Origin: Derxia gummosa DSM 723
Lineage (GTDB): Bacteria; Pseudomonadota; Gammaproteobacteria; Burkholderiales; Burkholderiaceae_E
Assembly (NCBI RefSeq): GCF_000482785.1
Contig: NZ_KI519499.1
Span: 248,001 to 312,000, forward strand
DNA: 64,000 bases
Reading direction: 5' to 3'
The notes under the pieces were generated by a model, which saw nothing but the letters and a program-made list of their open reading frames with translations, ran no database searches and was not told the DNA's origin. Position 1 is the first letter of the stretch. Every line of letters starts with the position of its first letter. A program made the position numbers and the translations under genes. Shown here piece after piece: positions 18,902 to 29,488 of the stretch.

Positions 18902-19471
18902 ATGCGAACCGACCGCGCCCCGACCCTACGCCGCCTGCTCTTCCTGCTCACGCTCAGCGCGGCGAGCTTCGTCGGCTGCGTCAAGCTCAGCGAAAGCTTC
19001 AGCGACCGGCTGGCCGGATTCGCCGGCAGCCGCACCGCCGCCGCGCCCACGCTCCAGATTGCCGGCAATGGCGTGCGCGCCACGTCCGTCGACGGCCAGG
19101 GGCACGCCACCAGCTACGAGGTCGCGCGCGCCGACCTGGGCGAAGCCGAACTCGGCGCGCCGCTCTATCCCGGCGCGCGCCTGCCCGCCGACGGCGGCAC
19201 CCGGCTCGCGGGCGCCAGCAGCGAACTGCTCGTCATGCGCCTCGGCACCCGCGACGCGCCAGCCATGGTTGCCGCCTTCTACCGCGAACAGCTGCGTGCC
19301 CGCGCCGACGGACGCCAGCTCATCGACCTGACCGAGCCCGACGGCGAGGCCGTCTTCCTGCTGACTCGGGCCGACAGCACCGCGATCCAGGTCCGCGTGC
19401 GTTCCGATGCGGACGGTGGCAGCGAAATCACGCTCACCGCCCAGCGCTCGCCGCGCCCGGCGCAAAGCTGA
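18902..19471 (+). CDS. Putative lipoprotein (paralogue of 20140-20706)
   Basis: A 189-residue protein with a signal peptide and lipobox-like SAASFVGC (Cys about 23). The rest is soluble, with no domain I can name. It is a clear paralogue of the lipoprotein at 20140: shared features include LGEAELGAPLYPGARLPADGG versus [39 protein letters not shown] versus EFYRERLRALAKGRQLLDM, and GSEITL near the C-terminus. A CRP/FNR-like dyad lies just upstream of both. Function unknown. Confidence 0.8.
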   Translation: MRTDRAPTLRRLLFLLTLSAASFVGCVKLSESFSDRLAGFAGSRTAAAPTLQIAGNGVRATSVDGQGHATSYEVARADLGEAELGAPLYPGARLPADGGTRLAGASSELLVMRLGTRDAPAMVAAFYREQLRARADGRQLIDLTEPDGEAVFLLTRADSTAIQVRVRSDADGGSEITLTAQRSPRPAQS

Positions 19472-19490
19472 TCCCGACCGACGGCCCGAC

Positions 19491-19928
19491 ATGACGGTGC
19501 CCGTCCTCCCCGATCTGCCGACGCATCGGCCGCGACGCTCCGCCCGCTCGCGCGCCGACCGGCCTGCTGTTGCCGCGCCGGGACGCCCGTGGCCTGCACT
19601 TGCCGCGCTCGCGCTCGTCGTCGCCGCCTTTGCCGGCACCCCGGCGGCGCGCGCCGATCAGGTCAGCGCCCTGCGCTGCGACGGCGGCATCATCGACATC
19701 GGCGATTCGGTGCTGACGGTGCAGCGCAAGTGCGGCCCGCCGGCCTATGCGATGCGACGGGAGGTCGCGCTGGAAGGCATCGACCGCTTCGGCTGGGTGC
19801 GCGTGATCGGCAGCGTCATCGTGGACGACTGGCTCTACAACCTCGGCCCGACGCGCTTCCAGGCCCGCGTGCTGCTGCGCGACGGCCGCGTCTGGCGCAT
19901 CGAGAGCCTCGACGACCGGGGTTTCTAG
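19491..19928 (+). CDS. DUF2845-family secreted protein
   Basis: A 145-residue protein. A long basic N-terminus runs into a hydrophobic segment (PALAALALVVAAFAGTPAARA), probably a signal peptide. A DUF2845-like domain follows: LRCDGGIIDIGDSVLTVQRK, CGPPAYAMR, and a final strand RVWRIESLDDRGF. Function unknown; family members are small periplasmic proteins. The ATG at 19491 is 19 bases after the preceding lipoprotein, so the two are likely co-transcribed. Confidence 0.78.
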   Translation: MTVPVLPDLPTHRPRRSARSRADRPAVAAPGRPWPALAALALVVAAFAGTPAARADQVSALRCDGGIIDIGDSVLTVQRKCGPPAYAMRREVALEGIDRFGWVRVIGSVIVDDWLYNLGPTRFQARVLLRDGRVWRIESLDDRGF

Positions 19929-19940
19929 TCGGTCCGGGCG

Positions 19941-20062
19941 TGGCTGGTGGCTGGTGGCTGGTGGCTGGTGGCTGGTGGCTGGTGGATGGTGGCTGGTGGA
20001 TGGTGGATGGTGGCTGGTGGATGCGGCGGGCGGCGGGCGGCGGGCGGCGGGCGGCGGGCGGC
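19941..20062. repeat. Heptanucleotide tandem repeats
   Basis: From 19941 to about 20031 units of GGTGGCT (some GGTGGAT) repeat in tandem. From about 20033 to 20062 a second heptamer, GCGGCGG, repeats. No spacers, so not CRISPR. The array lies between the DUF2845 gene and the second lipoprotein and is a likely site of length change by slippage. Confidence 0.9.
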
Positions 20063-20097
20063 CAGTGTCGTCTTCGCCACCGCGACCCACCCGATTT

Positions 20098-20113
20098 CGT
20101 GACTTAATTCACG
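20098..20113. promoter_or_regulatory. CRP/FNR-family-like dyad upstream of the second lipoprotein
   Basis: CGTGACTTAATTCACG is a perfect CGTGA-N6-TCACG dyad, 26 bases before the ATG at 20140. It matches the dyad before the paralogue at 18902. Confidence 0.6.
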
Positions 20114-20139
20114 ACTTTCAACTCCCGCCGATTCGAGTC

Positions 20140-20706
20140 ATGCGCGCCACCCGTCTCCTCCTCATTGCCACCTGCCTGCCCCTTGCCCTCGCCGCCTGCG
20201 GCAAGGCCACCGAAGTCGCGGGCGACAAGCTCACCGAAAAGATGGTCGAGCGGCAGATGGAACAGAACGGCGTCACCAACGCCAAGGTCGACATGGCCGA
20301 CGGCGGCGTGCGCGCCAGCTTCACCGACGAGAAGGGACAGCAGGGCCTGGTCGACATGGGCAAGGCCGACGTGAAGGAGGCCGACCTCGGCCTGCCCTTC
20401 TACCCCGGCGCGACGCCTGGCGGCGAAGGCAGCACCCGGATCATCAACGAAGGCACCGAGATGGTGACGGTCAGCCTCACGAGCGCCGATGCGCCCACCA
20501 AGGTCGCGGAGTTCTACCGCGAGCGCCTGCGCGCCCTGGCCAAGGGGCGTCAGCTGCTCGACATGGCCGAGCCGAGCGGCGCGGCCACCCTCATGCTCAG
20601 CGACGGCGACAAGGCCGGTGTCCAGGTGCATGTGAAGGCGGGTGCCGACAACGCCGGCAGCGAGATCACGCTGGTCGCCCACCACCCGGTGAAGACGCCG
20701 GGCTGA
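20140..20706 (+). CDS. Putative lipoprotein (paralogue of 18902-19471)
   Basis: A 188-residue protein with a typical lipobox (LPLALAAC, Cys about 18) followed by a charged mature part. It contains TEKMVERQMEQNGVTNAKVD, then the block shared with its paralogue: ADLGLPFYPGATPGGEGSTR, AEFYRERLRALAKGRQLLD, GSEITLVAHH. I recognise no known domain. The pair are separated only by the DUF2845 gene and the heptamer repeats, so a local duplication is likely. Confidence 0.82.
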   Translation: MRATRLLLIATCLPLALAACGKATEVAGDKLTEKMVERQMEQNGVTNAKVDMADGGVRASFTDEKGQQGLVDMGKADVKEADLGLPFYPGATPGGEGSTRIINEGTEMVTVSLTSADAPTKVAEFYRERLRALAKGRQLLDMAEPSGAATLMLSDGDKAGVQVHVKAGADNAGSEITLVAHHPVKTPG

Positions 20707-20714
20707 CGGCGGCG

Positions 20715-21209
20715 CTACTTCTCCTGCCCCACCGTCACCGGCCGGGCGCCGAGCGTGCGCACGAGTTCGGCCGGATCGAGACTCACGAGAAAGCCGCGCC
20801 GCCCGCCATTGATGTAGATGCGCGGCAGATCGAGGATGGTCTGCTCCACGAACACCGGCATTGCCTTCTTCGTGCCGAAGGGCGAAGTGCCGCCGACGAG
20901 ATAGCCGCTGTGCCGGTTGGCCGTCTCGGGCGCGCAGGGCTCGATGGCCTTGACGCCGGCCGCGCGTGCAAGCGCTTTCGTCGAGACGGTGTGGGTGCCG
21001 TGCATGAGGATGATGAGCGGCTGCTTCTTCTCGTCCTGCATCACCAGCGTCTTGATCACGCCGTATTCGTCCACGCCCAGTTCGCGCGCCGACACGCTGG
21101 TGCCGCCGTGTTCCTCATAGGCATAGCTGTGCGGCTCGAAGGCGACGCCGTGCTTCTTGAGAAAGAGCGTCGCCGGGGTCTCGGCGCTGGCGGTCTTGTC
21201 GCGGGCCAT
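20715..21209 (-). CDS. ybaK: Cys-tRNA(Pro)/Cys-tRNA(Cys) deacylase, YbaK/EbsC family
   Basis: Trans-editing enzyme that removes misattached cysteine from tRNA(Pro). It has 164 residues, the usual length. Motifs: TSVSARELGVDEYGVIKTL at the N-terminus, the catalytic-lysine region MHGTHTVSTKALARAAG, and YLVGGTSPFGTKKAMPVF, which is the family hallmark. The TGA lies close to the stop of the convergent lipoprotein gene. It is transcribed in the same direction as xerD but there is no sign of functional linkage. Confidence 0.93.
   Translation of the reverse strand: MARDKTASAETPATLFLKKHGVAFEPHSYAYEEHGGTSVSARELGVDEYGVIKTLVMQDEKKQPLIILMHGTHTVSTKALARAAGVKAIEPCAPETANRHSGYLVGGTSPFGTKKAMPVFVEQTILDLPRIYINGGRRGFLVSLDPAELVRTLGARPVTVGQEK
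20967..20980. repeat. Copy of the dispersed 14-bp palindrome
   Basis: TGCAAGCGCTTTCG, inside the ybaK-type gene, read there as ACG AAA GCG CTT GCA. Confidence 0.5.
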
Positions 21210-21256
21210 GATGTGCTGAAGCGGTAGCGCGGATGCGGCTTTGCGGCGGCGCCGCC

Positions 21257-22171
21257 TCAGCCGCGCGGATGGTGCTGCTCGTGCAGCTGACGCAGCCGCT
21301 CGCGCGCGACATGGGTATAGATCTGCGTCGTGCCGATGTCGGCATGACCGAGCAGCATCTGCACCACGCGCAGGTCGGCGCCGTGGTTGAGCAGGTGGGT
21401 GGCGAAGGCGTGGCGCAGCGTGTGCGGCGACATCGGCACCTCGATTCCAGCCTTGAGCGCATGGCGCTTGACCAGCACCCAGAACATCTGCCGCGTCATG
21501 CCCTCGGCGCGGTTGGTCACGAACACGTCGTCGCTCTGGCGCATGCCAAGCAGCGACGGCCGCGCCCGCGCGAGGTAGTGGCGCAGCCAGTCGACCGCCT
21601 CCTCGCCTAGCGGCACGAGCCGCTCGCGCGCGCCCTTGCCGAGCACGCGCAGCACATGGTCGTCGAGGCTGATCTCGAACATGCGCAGCGACACCAGCTC
21701 GCTCACGCGCAGGCCGGTCGCGTACATCACCTCAAGCATCGCGCGGTCGCGCAGGCCGAGCGGCGTGCCGGTGTCGGGCGCGTTCAGCAGCGCATCGACC
21801 TGGGCCTCGGTGAGCGTGTCGGGAAAGCGCGGTGCCTGGCGTGCCGAGTCGATGTTGAGCGTCGGATCGGCCACGACGTGGCGCTCGCGCAGCGCCCAGC
21901 GGAAGAAGCCGCGCAGGCTGCTGAGCCAGCGGTTGGCCGAGGTCGGCTTGCTGCCCTCGAAGCGCTCGGCCAGATAGCCGGCGATGTCGGCGCCCGTGGC
22001 CTCGGCCAGCGGCGTGCCGCGCTTCTCGGCCCATTCGGCAAAGCGCGCGATGTCGGCGCGATAGCAGCCGAGCGTGCTGCGCGCGAGGCCCTGTTCGAGC
22101 CAGCACGCATCGATCCAGCCGTCGATCAGCAGGGCGCTCGCGGCATCCAGGCGCCCCGCCGCCAGCGCCAT
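21257..22171 (-). CDS. xerD: Site-specific tyrosine recombinase XerD
   Basis: Chromosome dimer resolution recombinase acting with XerC and FtsK at dif; 304 residues, as usual. The N-terminal SAM-like core-binding domain holds DAWIDACW-type sequence ([16 protein letters not shown]). The catalytic set is visible: Arg in [14 protein letters not shown], Lys in [25 protein letters not shown], and [13 protein letters not shown] with the nucleophile Tyr. The ATG at 22171 shares its A with the dnaJ stop (TGATG), so translation is coupled. This is a housekeeping recombinase, not a phage integrase. Confidence 0.95.
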   Translation of the reverse strand: MALAAGRLDAASALLIDGWIDACWLEQGLARSTLGCYRADIARFAEWAEKRGTPLAEATGADIAGYLAERFEGSKPTSANRWLSSLRGFFRWALRERHVVADPTLNIDSARQAPRFPDTLTEAQVDALLNAPDTGTPLGLRDRAMLEVMYATGLRVSELVSLRMFEISLDDHVLRVLGKGARERLVPLGEEAVDWLRHYLARARPSLLGMRQSDDVFVTNRAEGMTRQMFWVLVKRHALKAGIEVPMSPHTLRHAFATHLLNHGADLRVVQMLLGHADIGTTQIYTHVARERLRQLHEQHHPRG

Positions 22172-23313
22172 CACTTGAAGAACTCGCTCACGCGATCCAT
22201 CCAGCTCTTGCTCTGCGGCGAATGCTTGGCGCCGCCGGCCGAGAGCGTCGCCTCGAAGTCGCGCAGGATCTGCTTCTGCTTGTCGGTCAACTTCACCGGC
22301 GTCTCGATCGACACGTGCACGTAGAGGTCGCCCGGATAGCCCGAGCGCACACCCTTCACGCCCTTGCCGCGCAGGCGGAAGGTCTTGCCGCTCTGCGTGC
22401 CCTCGGGGATGGTGATTTCGGCCTTGCCACCCAGCGTCGGCACCACCACGTCGCCGCCGAGCGCCGCCGTGCTGAAGCTGATCGGGATCTGGCAATGCAG
22501 ATCGTCGCCGTCGCGCTCGAACACGTTGTGCGGCTTGACGTGGATCTCGACGTACAGGTCGCCCGGCGGGCCGCCGTTGGGGCCGGGTTCGCCGTTGCCG
22601 CTCGAGCGGATGCGCATGCCGTCGTCGATGCCGGCCGGCACCTTGACTTCGAGCGTCTTGGTCTTGCGGATGCGGCCGACGCCGTCGCAGTTGGTGCAGG
22701 GATCGGGCACGACCTTGCCGCTGCCGTGGCAGCGCGGGCAGGTCTGCTGGATGCTGAAGAAGCCCTGCTGCACGCGCACGCTGCCCTGCCCCGAACACGT
22801 GGGGCAGGTCTGGGGCTTGGTGCCCGGCTTGGCGCCGCTGCCGTGGCAGGTCTCGCACTCGACCCAGCTCGGCACCTTGATCGTGGTGTCGAAGCCGTTG
22901 GCGGCCTGCTCCAGCGTGATCTCCATCTGGTAGCGCAGGTCGGCGCCACGGAAGGAGCGCGCGCCCTGGCCGCCGCGTCCGCCCTGGCCGCCGAAGATGT
23001 CGCCGAAGATGCCGCCGAACAGGTCGTCAAGGCCCGCGCCGCCGGCGCCGCCGAATCCGCCCTGGAAGCCGGCACCGGCCGCATTGGGATCGACGCCGGC
23101 ATGACCGTAGCGGTCATAGGCGGCGCGCTTGTTCGCGTCGGACAGCATCTCGTAGGCCTCCTTGGCCTCCTTGAACTTGTCTTCGGCGCTCTTGTCGTCC
23201 GGATTGCGGTCCGGGTGGTACTTCATCGCGAGCTTGCGATAGGCCTTCTTGATTTCCTCTTCGGAGGCGTTCTTCGCCACGCCGAGGATTTCGTAATAGT
23301 CGCGCTTGGCCAT
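22171..23313 (-). CDS. dnaJ: Chaperone protein DnaJ
   Basis: Hsp40 co-chaperone that stimulates DnaK ATPase; 380 residues. The J domain (residues 1-70) has [10 protein letters not shown] Gly/Phe-rich linker follows. Four zinc repeats are present: [24 protein letters not shown] and CTNCDGVG. The C-terminal substrate domains follow. It comes 180 bases after dnaK; that spacer holds a GC-rich hairpin (CGCGGCCGG at 23458 with CCGGCCGCG at 23476) that could dampen read-through. Confidence 0.98.
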   Translation of the reverse strand: MAKRDYYEILGVAKNASEEEIKKAYRKLAMKYHPDRNPDDKSAEDKFKEAKEAYEMLSDANKRAAYDRYGHAGVDPNAAGAGFQGGFGGAGGAGLDDLFGGIFGDIFGGQGGRGGQGARSFRGADLRYQMEITLEQAANGFDTTIKVPSWVECETCHGSGAKPGTKPQTCPTCSGQGSVRVQQGFFSIQQTCPRCHGSGKVVPDPCTNCDGVGRIRKTKTLEVKVPAGIDDGMRIRSSGNGEPGPNGGPPGDLYVEIHVKPHNVFERDGDDLHCQIPISFSTAALGGDVVVPTLGGKAEITIPEGTQSGKTFRLRGKGVKGVRSGYPGDLYVHVSIETPVKLTDKQKQILRDFEATLSAGGAKHSPQSKSWMDRVSEFFK

Positions 23314-23495
23314 GATCCAGTGAGCAATGCAGGAACGGTTGTCGGCGATCGGGGCTGCGCCCTCGCGCAACCGGTCCTCAACACCAAAACGCCGCGTGAG
23401 GCGCGCGAGCGGGCCTTGGAGCCAGCCCGCGTCCGCACGCGGCACTCTGTGAAACGTCGCGGCCGGCGGAGTGGACCGGCCGCGCGCGACAGGCA

Positions 23496-25445
<1,950 letters not shown>

Positions 25446-25538
25446 GTGTCCTGTCCTTTCTGGCACCCGTCCCGTCTTCTCGTCGCGGGCCGGGGGAATG
25501 AATTGATCTGGCAGTGAGTTGGTTACGTTTTGCGCGGA

Positions 25539-25544
25539 TTCAAG
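25539..25544 (-). promoter_or_regulatory. Possible sigma-32 -35 element ahead of dnaK
   Basis: CTTGAA on the minus strand (inside CCCCTTGAATCC), overlapping the stop of the thioredoxin gene. No good CCCCATNT follows at 13-15 bases, so this is weak. Confidence 0.3.
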
Positions 25545-25980
25545 GGGCAGGCGGCGAATCGGGCGCGAGCACCGGATCGTTGGCCGCCTCGCGCGGACCG
25601 GCGAGCCGCGATTGCAGCTCGCGCACCGCATTCACGAAGGCACCGATGCCCGGCCAGCCCGTGATGCGGCCGAGCCGCTTGCCGTCCTTGAAGAAGAAGA
25701 AGGCCGGCACGCCATGCAGCGCGAAACGGCGGCCGAGCCCGGCGTCGGCGTACACGTCGGCATGCAGCCAGCGCAGGCCGAGCCCGTCGATGCGCTCGAT
25801 CTGCTGCATCGCCTGCTGCTTGAAGATGCCGCAGTTGAAGCAGTCCTCGCCCCAGAGGTAGATGGCGACCAGCCGGTCACCGGCGGCGGCGAGGTCGGCG
25901 TCGAGACTCGCGCTCGACGTCGCGCGCATGTCGAGCCGCGCGAACAGTTCGTCGGCCAAGTCCGTGCCGCCCGCGATCAC
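25540..25980 (-). CDS. Thioredoxin-fold protein between grpE and dnaK
   Basis: A 146-residue cytoplasmic thioredoxin-like protein. The redox motif is WGEDCFNC near residues 46-53, and the cis-proline segment is [22 protein letters not shown]. It is not a canonical WCGPC thioredoxin. The GTG at 25980 overlaps the grpE stop by four bases (GTGA), so translation is coupled. Placement between grpE and dnaK occurs in related Burkholderiales and suggests redox handling of chaperone substrates, but its partner is not known. Confidence 0.86.
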   Translation of the reverse strand: MIAGGTDLADELFARLDMRATSSASLDADLAAAGDRLVAIYLWGEDCFNCGIFKQQAMQQIERIDGLGLRWLHADVYADAGLGRRFALHGVPAFFFFKDGKRLGRITGWPGIGAFVNAVRELQSRLAGPREAANDPVLAPDSPPAP

Positions 25981-26531
25981 TTGGGCGCGGCGACCGACAC
26001 GAGCGCCGGGCGCAGCACGCGCTCGGCAATCATGTAGCCCTTCTGCATCACCGAGACGACGGTGTTCGGCTCCTGCTCGGCCGGCACCATCGCGATGGCC
26101 TGGTGCTTGTGCGGATCGAACTTCTCGCCCACCGGATTGATCGCGACGAGCTTGTTCTTCTCGAAGGCCTGGGTGAGCTGGCGCAGCGTGATGTTCACGC
26201 CCTCGCGGTAGCTCTCGACGGTGGCGTTCTGCACCGCGAGCGCGGCTTCGAGCGAGTCGGCCACGGCGAGCAGCGATTCGGCAAAGCCCTCGATGCCGAA
26301 CTTGTGCGCCTTGGCGACGTCGTCGGCGGCGCGGCGGCGGATGTTCTCGCCCTCGGCGCGGGCGCGCATGTAGAGGTCGGCGCTCTCGGCGGCCTTGGCA
26401 TTGGCGGCTTCGAGTTCGGCGCGCAACGCGACGATCTCGGCTTCGGGCGAGCCGGCGGCGGGTGTGTCGGATTCGGTACGGTTGACGGCCTCGGCGGCGG
26501 GCGCGGCGGCGGTGGAGTCGAGTTCGGGCAT
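25977..26531 (-). CDS. grpE: Nucleotide exchange factor GrpE
   Basis: Releases ADP from DnaK; 184 residues. A disordered Ala/Pro-rich N-terminus is followed by a long coiled coil ([39 protein letters not shown]) and a beta domain with [35 protein letters not shown] and [16 protein letters not shown]. First gene of the heat-shock operon, with a good sigma-32 promoter about 80 bases upstream. Confidence 0.97.
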   Translation of the reverse strand: MPELDSTAAAPAAEAVNRTESDTPAAGSPEAEIVALRAELEAANAKAAESADLYMRARAEGENIRRRAADDVAKAHKFGIEGFAESLLAVADSLEAALAVQNATVESYREGVNITLRQLTQAFEKNKLVAINPVGEKFDPHKHQAIAMVPAEQEPNTVVSVMQKGYMIAERVLRPALVSVAAPK

Positions 26532-26613
26532 CCCTGTATCCGTTGAATGTGTTCTGTGCCAAAAGCCTTGCGAATCAAGGCACTGCGCCGTCCGGCGCTG
26601 GCTTCGGGAGCCG

Positions 26614-26641
26614 ACATGCGGTCGGCGGCCGCAATTTCAAG
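26614..26641 (-). promoter_or_regulatory. Sigma-32 heat-shock promoter of grpE
   Basis: On the minus strand CTTGAA (26641-26636), 14 bases, then CCGCATGT (26621-26614). The consensus is CTTGAA-N13/15-CCCCATNT, so only one position departs. It would give a leader of about 75 bases. No CIRCE (HrcA) inverted repeat was found nearby. Confidence 0.72.
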
Positions 26642-26722
26642 AGAGTCACCAAGCGATTTGCTTACAAACCGGGAGATTGCGGCCGCCAGATGGCCGGGCA
26701 CCGGCCGCTAGCATTCGACCCC

Positions 26723-27727
26723 ATGATTCGCGCCCGCCGTTCCCTGTCCACCGTCTGTTTCCTGCTGTTCTGGCTGGGCATGGCCGGTCTGGCGGCCACC
26801 GCGCATGCGCAAGGCATGCCGGGCAGCTATCCGGTGCAGGTGGTCGATCAGGTGTGGCGCGATGAATCGCGCGGCCGCGACATCCCGGTACGGCTGCGCA
26901 TTCCGCAATCGCGCAATGCAGGTGAGCGCTTCCCCGTCATCATCTATTCGCACGGCCTCGGCGGCGACCGCGACAGCGGCGCGGCTTGGACCGAGCACTG
27001 GGCTGCCAACGGCTATTTCGTGGTGCAGATCCAGCATCCCGGCAGCGATGCCATCTTCGTTGACTCGCTGCCGGGCGACTGGGCGGCGGTCAAGCAGGTG
27101 CGGAACTTCGCCATTCCCAATCTCGTGCCGGCGCGCGCCTTCGACGTGCGCTACGTACTCGACGAGCTGCGCCAGCGGCCCGAAAGCCGGCTGATCGATC
27201 TGGGCCGGGTCGGGCTGGCCGGCCATTCCCTTGGCGCCTACACGGTCCAGATCCTCGCAGGTCAGCGGGCCAGCGCGCGGCTGCCGGTGCTGGCCGACAC
27301 ACGCATCCGAGCCGTCATCGCGCTGAGTCCGGCGGTACGCAACCGGGTTGATGCCGAGACGCAGTTTTCGGAGGTGAGGATCCCCTTCATGTCGATCACC
27401 GGCTCGCGCGACCAGGACCGTCAGGGCCTCGCCGACGCGCCCGAGGAGCGCACCCGCCCCTTTTACGCGATGCCGCCGGGCGGCAAGTACCTGCTGGTGC
27501 TGCACGGCGCCGACAACGCGGTGTTCGGCGGCAATCCGGGCATGTCGAACCAGCCGCGCGAACCGGGCGCGGCGGCCTTCGACGGTCATGTGGCGCATGT
27601 GGTGCAGCTGTTCAGCCTCGCGTTCTGGGATGCCTATCTGCGCGATATCCCCCAGGCCGAGCAATGGCTCAAGGGCCGCAACAACCGCCGCGAACTCGCC
27701 GACGACGATCGCTACGAGCGGCGCTGA
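26723..27727 (+). CDS. Secreted alpha/beta hydrolase (dienelactone hydrolase / PAF-acetylhydrolase-like)
   Basis: A 334-residue exported hydrolase. The signal peptide ends ATAHAQG. The core has FPVIIYSHGLGGDRDSG (oxyanion region) and the nucleophile elbow VGLAGHSLGAYTVQ (Ser about 168). Aspartate candidates follow ITGSRDQDR, and the likely catalytic histidine is in AAFDGHVAHVV. The family includes platelet-activating-factor acetylhydrolase-like esterases and predicted lipases. I chose the ATG at 26723 because a signal peptide follows; upstream residues of the open frame overlap the grpE promoter. Substrate unknown. Confidence 0.86.
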   Translation: MIRARRSLSTVCFLLFWLGMAGLAATAHAQGMPGSYPVQVVDQVWRDESRGRDIPVRLRIPQSRNAGERFPVIIYSHGLGGDRDSGAAWTEHWAANGYFVVQIQHPGSDAIFVDSLPGDWAAVKQVRNFAIPNLVPARAFDVRYVLDELRQRPESRLIDLGRVGLAGHSLGAYTVQILAGQRASARLPVLADTRIRAVIALSPAVRNRVDAETQFSEVRIPFMSITGSRDQDRQGLADAPEERTRPFYAMPPGGKYLLVLHGADNAVFGGNPGMSNQPREPGAAAFDGHVAHVVQLFSLAFWDAYLRDIPQAEQWLKGRNNRRELADDDRYERR

Positions 27728-27746
27728 CGCGCCGTCCGGAACCGCG

Positions 27747-28856
27747 TCAGTCCGCCACCCGCTCGGCGCCCGCCGCGCGCGCCAGTTCGCGCGTCCGGCC
27801 GGCTTCGGCGTCACGCGCGGCGCGGTCGGCGCGCCGGTGCAACCAGCCCGCGCCGTGCTCCTCGCTGATCGTCGCGAGCGCATCGATCCATTCGGGCCGG
27901 TCGTTCAGACAGTCGATGTAGTTGAACTCGCGCCCGCCCGCGCCGAGGAAGGTCTGGCGGGCTTCGAGCGCGATTTCCTCCAGCGTTTCGAGGCAGTCGG
28001 AGGTGAAGCCGGGGCAGAACAGATCGACCCGGCCGACACCTTCACGCGCGAGCCTTTCGAGCGTCGGCGCGGTGTAGGGCTGAAGCCATTCGGCCTTGCC
28101 GAAACGCGACTGGAAGGTGACGAGCCAGCTCCCCTTCGCCAGCCCGAGCCGCTCGGCCACGAGGCGCGCGGTCTTGAGACATTCGCAGTGATAGGGGTCG
28201 CCTTTGAGCAGCGTGCGCTTGGGCACGCCGTGGAAGCTCATCACCAGCCGGTCGGGCTGGCCGTGCTGCTCGAAATGCGCACGCAGCCGGCCGGCGAGCG
28301 CATCGATGTAGGCCGGATGGTCGTGGTAGTGCTTGATGAAGCGCAGCTCGAACTGGTTGCGCAGCTTCTGCTGGAGCCGGCACACCTCGTCCACCGCCGT
28401 GGCGGTGGTGGACGCCGAGTACTGCGGATAGAGCGGCAGCACCAGCAGCCGCTCGACACCCCTGGCGCGCAGGTCGAGCAGCACCTTCTCGATGGACGGC
28501 TCGCCGTAGCGCATCGCCCAGGCCACTTCCACGTCGAGCCCGCGCTCGCCGAGCCAGCCGCGCAGCAGCGTGGCCTGGCGCTCGGTATGCACGCGCAGCG
28601 GCGAGCCTTCGGTGGTCCAGATGCTCGCGTACTTAGCGGCCGACTTCTTCGCGCGGATCGGCAGGATCACGCCGTAGAGGATGAGGTTCCACACCGCCTT
28701 CGGGATCTCGACCACGCGCGGATCGCCGAGGAATTGCGCGAGATAGGGACGCAGCGCGGCGGCGGTGGGCGCGGCCGGCGTGCCGAGGTTGACGAGCAGC
28801 ACGGCGCTGCGCGCGGGCTGGCCGTGAACGGTGGTGGTGTCGTCGATGAAACGCAT
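27747..28856 (-). CDS. hemH: Ferrochelatase
   Basis: Inserts iron into protoporphyrin IX in the last step of haem synthesis. It has 369 residues. Motifs: [35 protein letters not shown], catalytic His in [19 protein letters not shown], and [19 protein letters not shown] with the conserved Glu. A C-terminal tail rich in Arg and Ala is longer than usual. It sits on the same strand as the NTF2-like gene and hrcA, as often seen in betaproteobacteria. Confidence 0.97.
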   Translation of the reverse strand: MRFIDDTTTVHGQPARSAVLLVNLGTPAAPTAAALRPYLAQFLGDPRVVEIPKAVWNLILYGVILPIRAKKSAAKYASIWTTEGSPLRVHTERQATLLRGWLGERGLDVEVAWAMRYGEPSIEKVLLDLRARGVERLLVLPLYPQYSASTTATAVDEVCRLQQKLRNQFELRFIKHYHDHPAYIDALAGRLRAHFEQHGQPDRLVMSFHGVPKRTLLKGDPYHCECLKTARLVAERLGLAKGSWLVTFQSRFGKAEWLQPYTAPTLERLAREGVGRVDLFCPGFTSDCLETLEEIALEARQTFLGAGGREFNYIDCLNDRPEWIDALATISEEHGAGWLHRRADRAARDAEAGRTRELARAAGAERVAD

Positions 28857-28917
28857 GGAGGCAATCGGGATGCCGCGCCGCCGAGGAGCGACGCGAGGGT
28901 TGTCTGGTGGCCGGCGC

Positions 28918-29475
28918 TCAGCCGCCGCGCGCGAGCCTTTCGCGCACCAGCCGTCGGATGCGCGAACGCAGGAAAGGGTTCCAGCCGCCGAACCAGCCGC
29001 GCGTGCCGAAGGCCATCTGGGCGCAGCCCCAGAGCGAGAACTGCTCGACCTCCTCGACGATGCGCGCTCCCTTGATGCGGAAGCGCCCGCGCAGGCGCTG
29101 GGTCACGATGCGGCCGGTCGGCTGCCAGGTGTAGCGCGCGATCCAGACCACCTCGCCGCCGCTGTCGTCGGCGCTCGTGACTGCGTACTGCACATGCAGG
29201 TCGCGCGCATCGTTGAGCGCCACACGCCAGAGCAGCCGCGCCTCGGCGGCGCTCAGGCCGCGCAGGCCGATGGCCGGGATGTCGACCCGTGCCGACTCGT
29301 CGTAGAACAGCCCGGCCGTCGTCGCCTCGCCCAGCGCGAGCGTGCTGAAGAACTGGTCGAGCAGCTTCGCGTTCGGATGCGGATGGATCTCGCTGTGCAG
29401 GATCGAACGCTCGTGGAGCCGGGCCGAGGGTTCGTTCCAGGCGGTGCCGCGCGGGCCGGCATTGGGCGCGATCAA
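28918..29475 (-). CDS. NTF2-like / SnoaL-fold protein
   Basis: A 185-residue protein with an NTF2-like cone fold by its pattern: [35 protein letters not shown], then beta strands [20 protein letters not shown] and [14 protein letters not shown], followed by a basic C-terminus ([16 protein letters not shown]). There is no signal peptide. It lies between hrcA and hemH with short gaps, probably in one transcript. Function is unknown; conserved at this place it may be a small hydrolase or binding protein. Confidence 0.72.
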   Translation of the reverse strand: MIAPNAGPRGTAWNEPSARLHERSILHSEIHPHPNAKLLDQFFSTLALGEATTAGLFYDESARVDIPAIGLRGLSAAEARLLWRVALNDARDLHVQYAVTSADDSGGEVVWIARYTWQPTGRIVTQRLRGRFRIKGARIVEEVEQFSLWGCAQMAFGTRGWFGGWNPFLRSRIRRLVRERLARGG

Positions 29476-29488
29476 GATGGCGTCACTT

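Noticed and set aside
19941-20062. Possible CRISPR array
   Set aside because: The units are 7 bases long with no spacers; simple tandem repeats.
21257-22171. Phage integrase or mobile element
   Set aside because: Sequence and length fit housekeeping XerD; no attachment sites or phage genes nearby.
23458-23484. GC-rich hairpin between dnaK and dnaJ as a terminator
   Set aside because: The stem is perfect over nine pairs but no U-run follows on the minus strand; it may only slow read-through.
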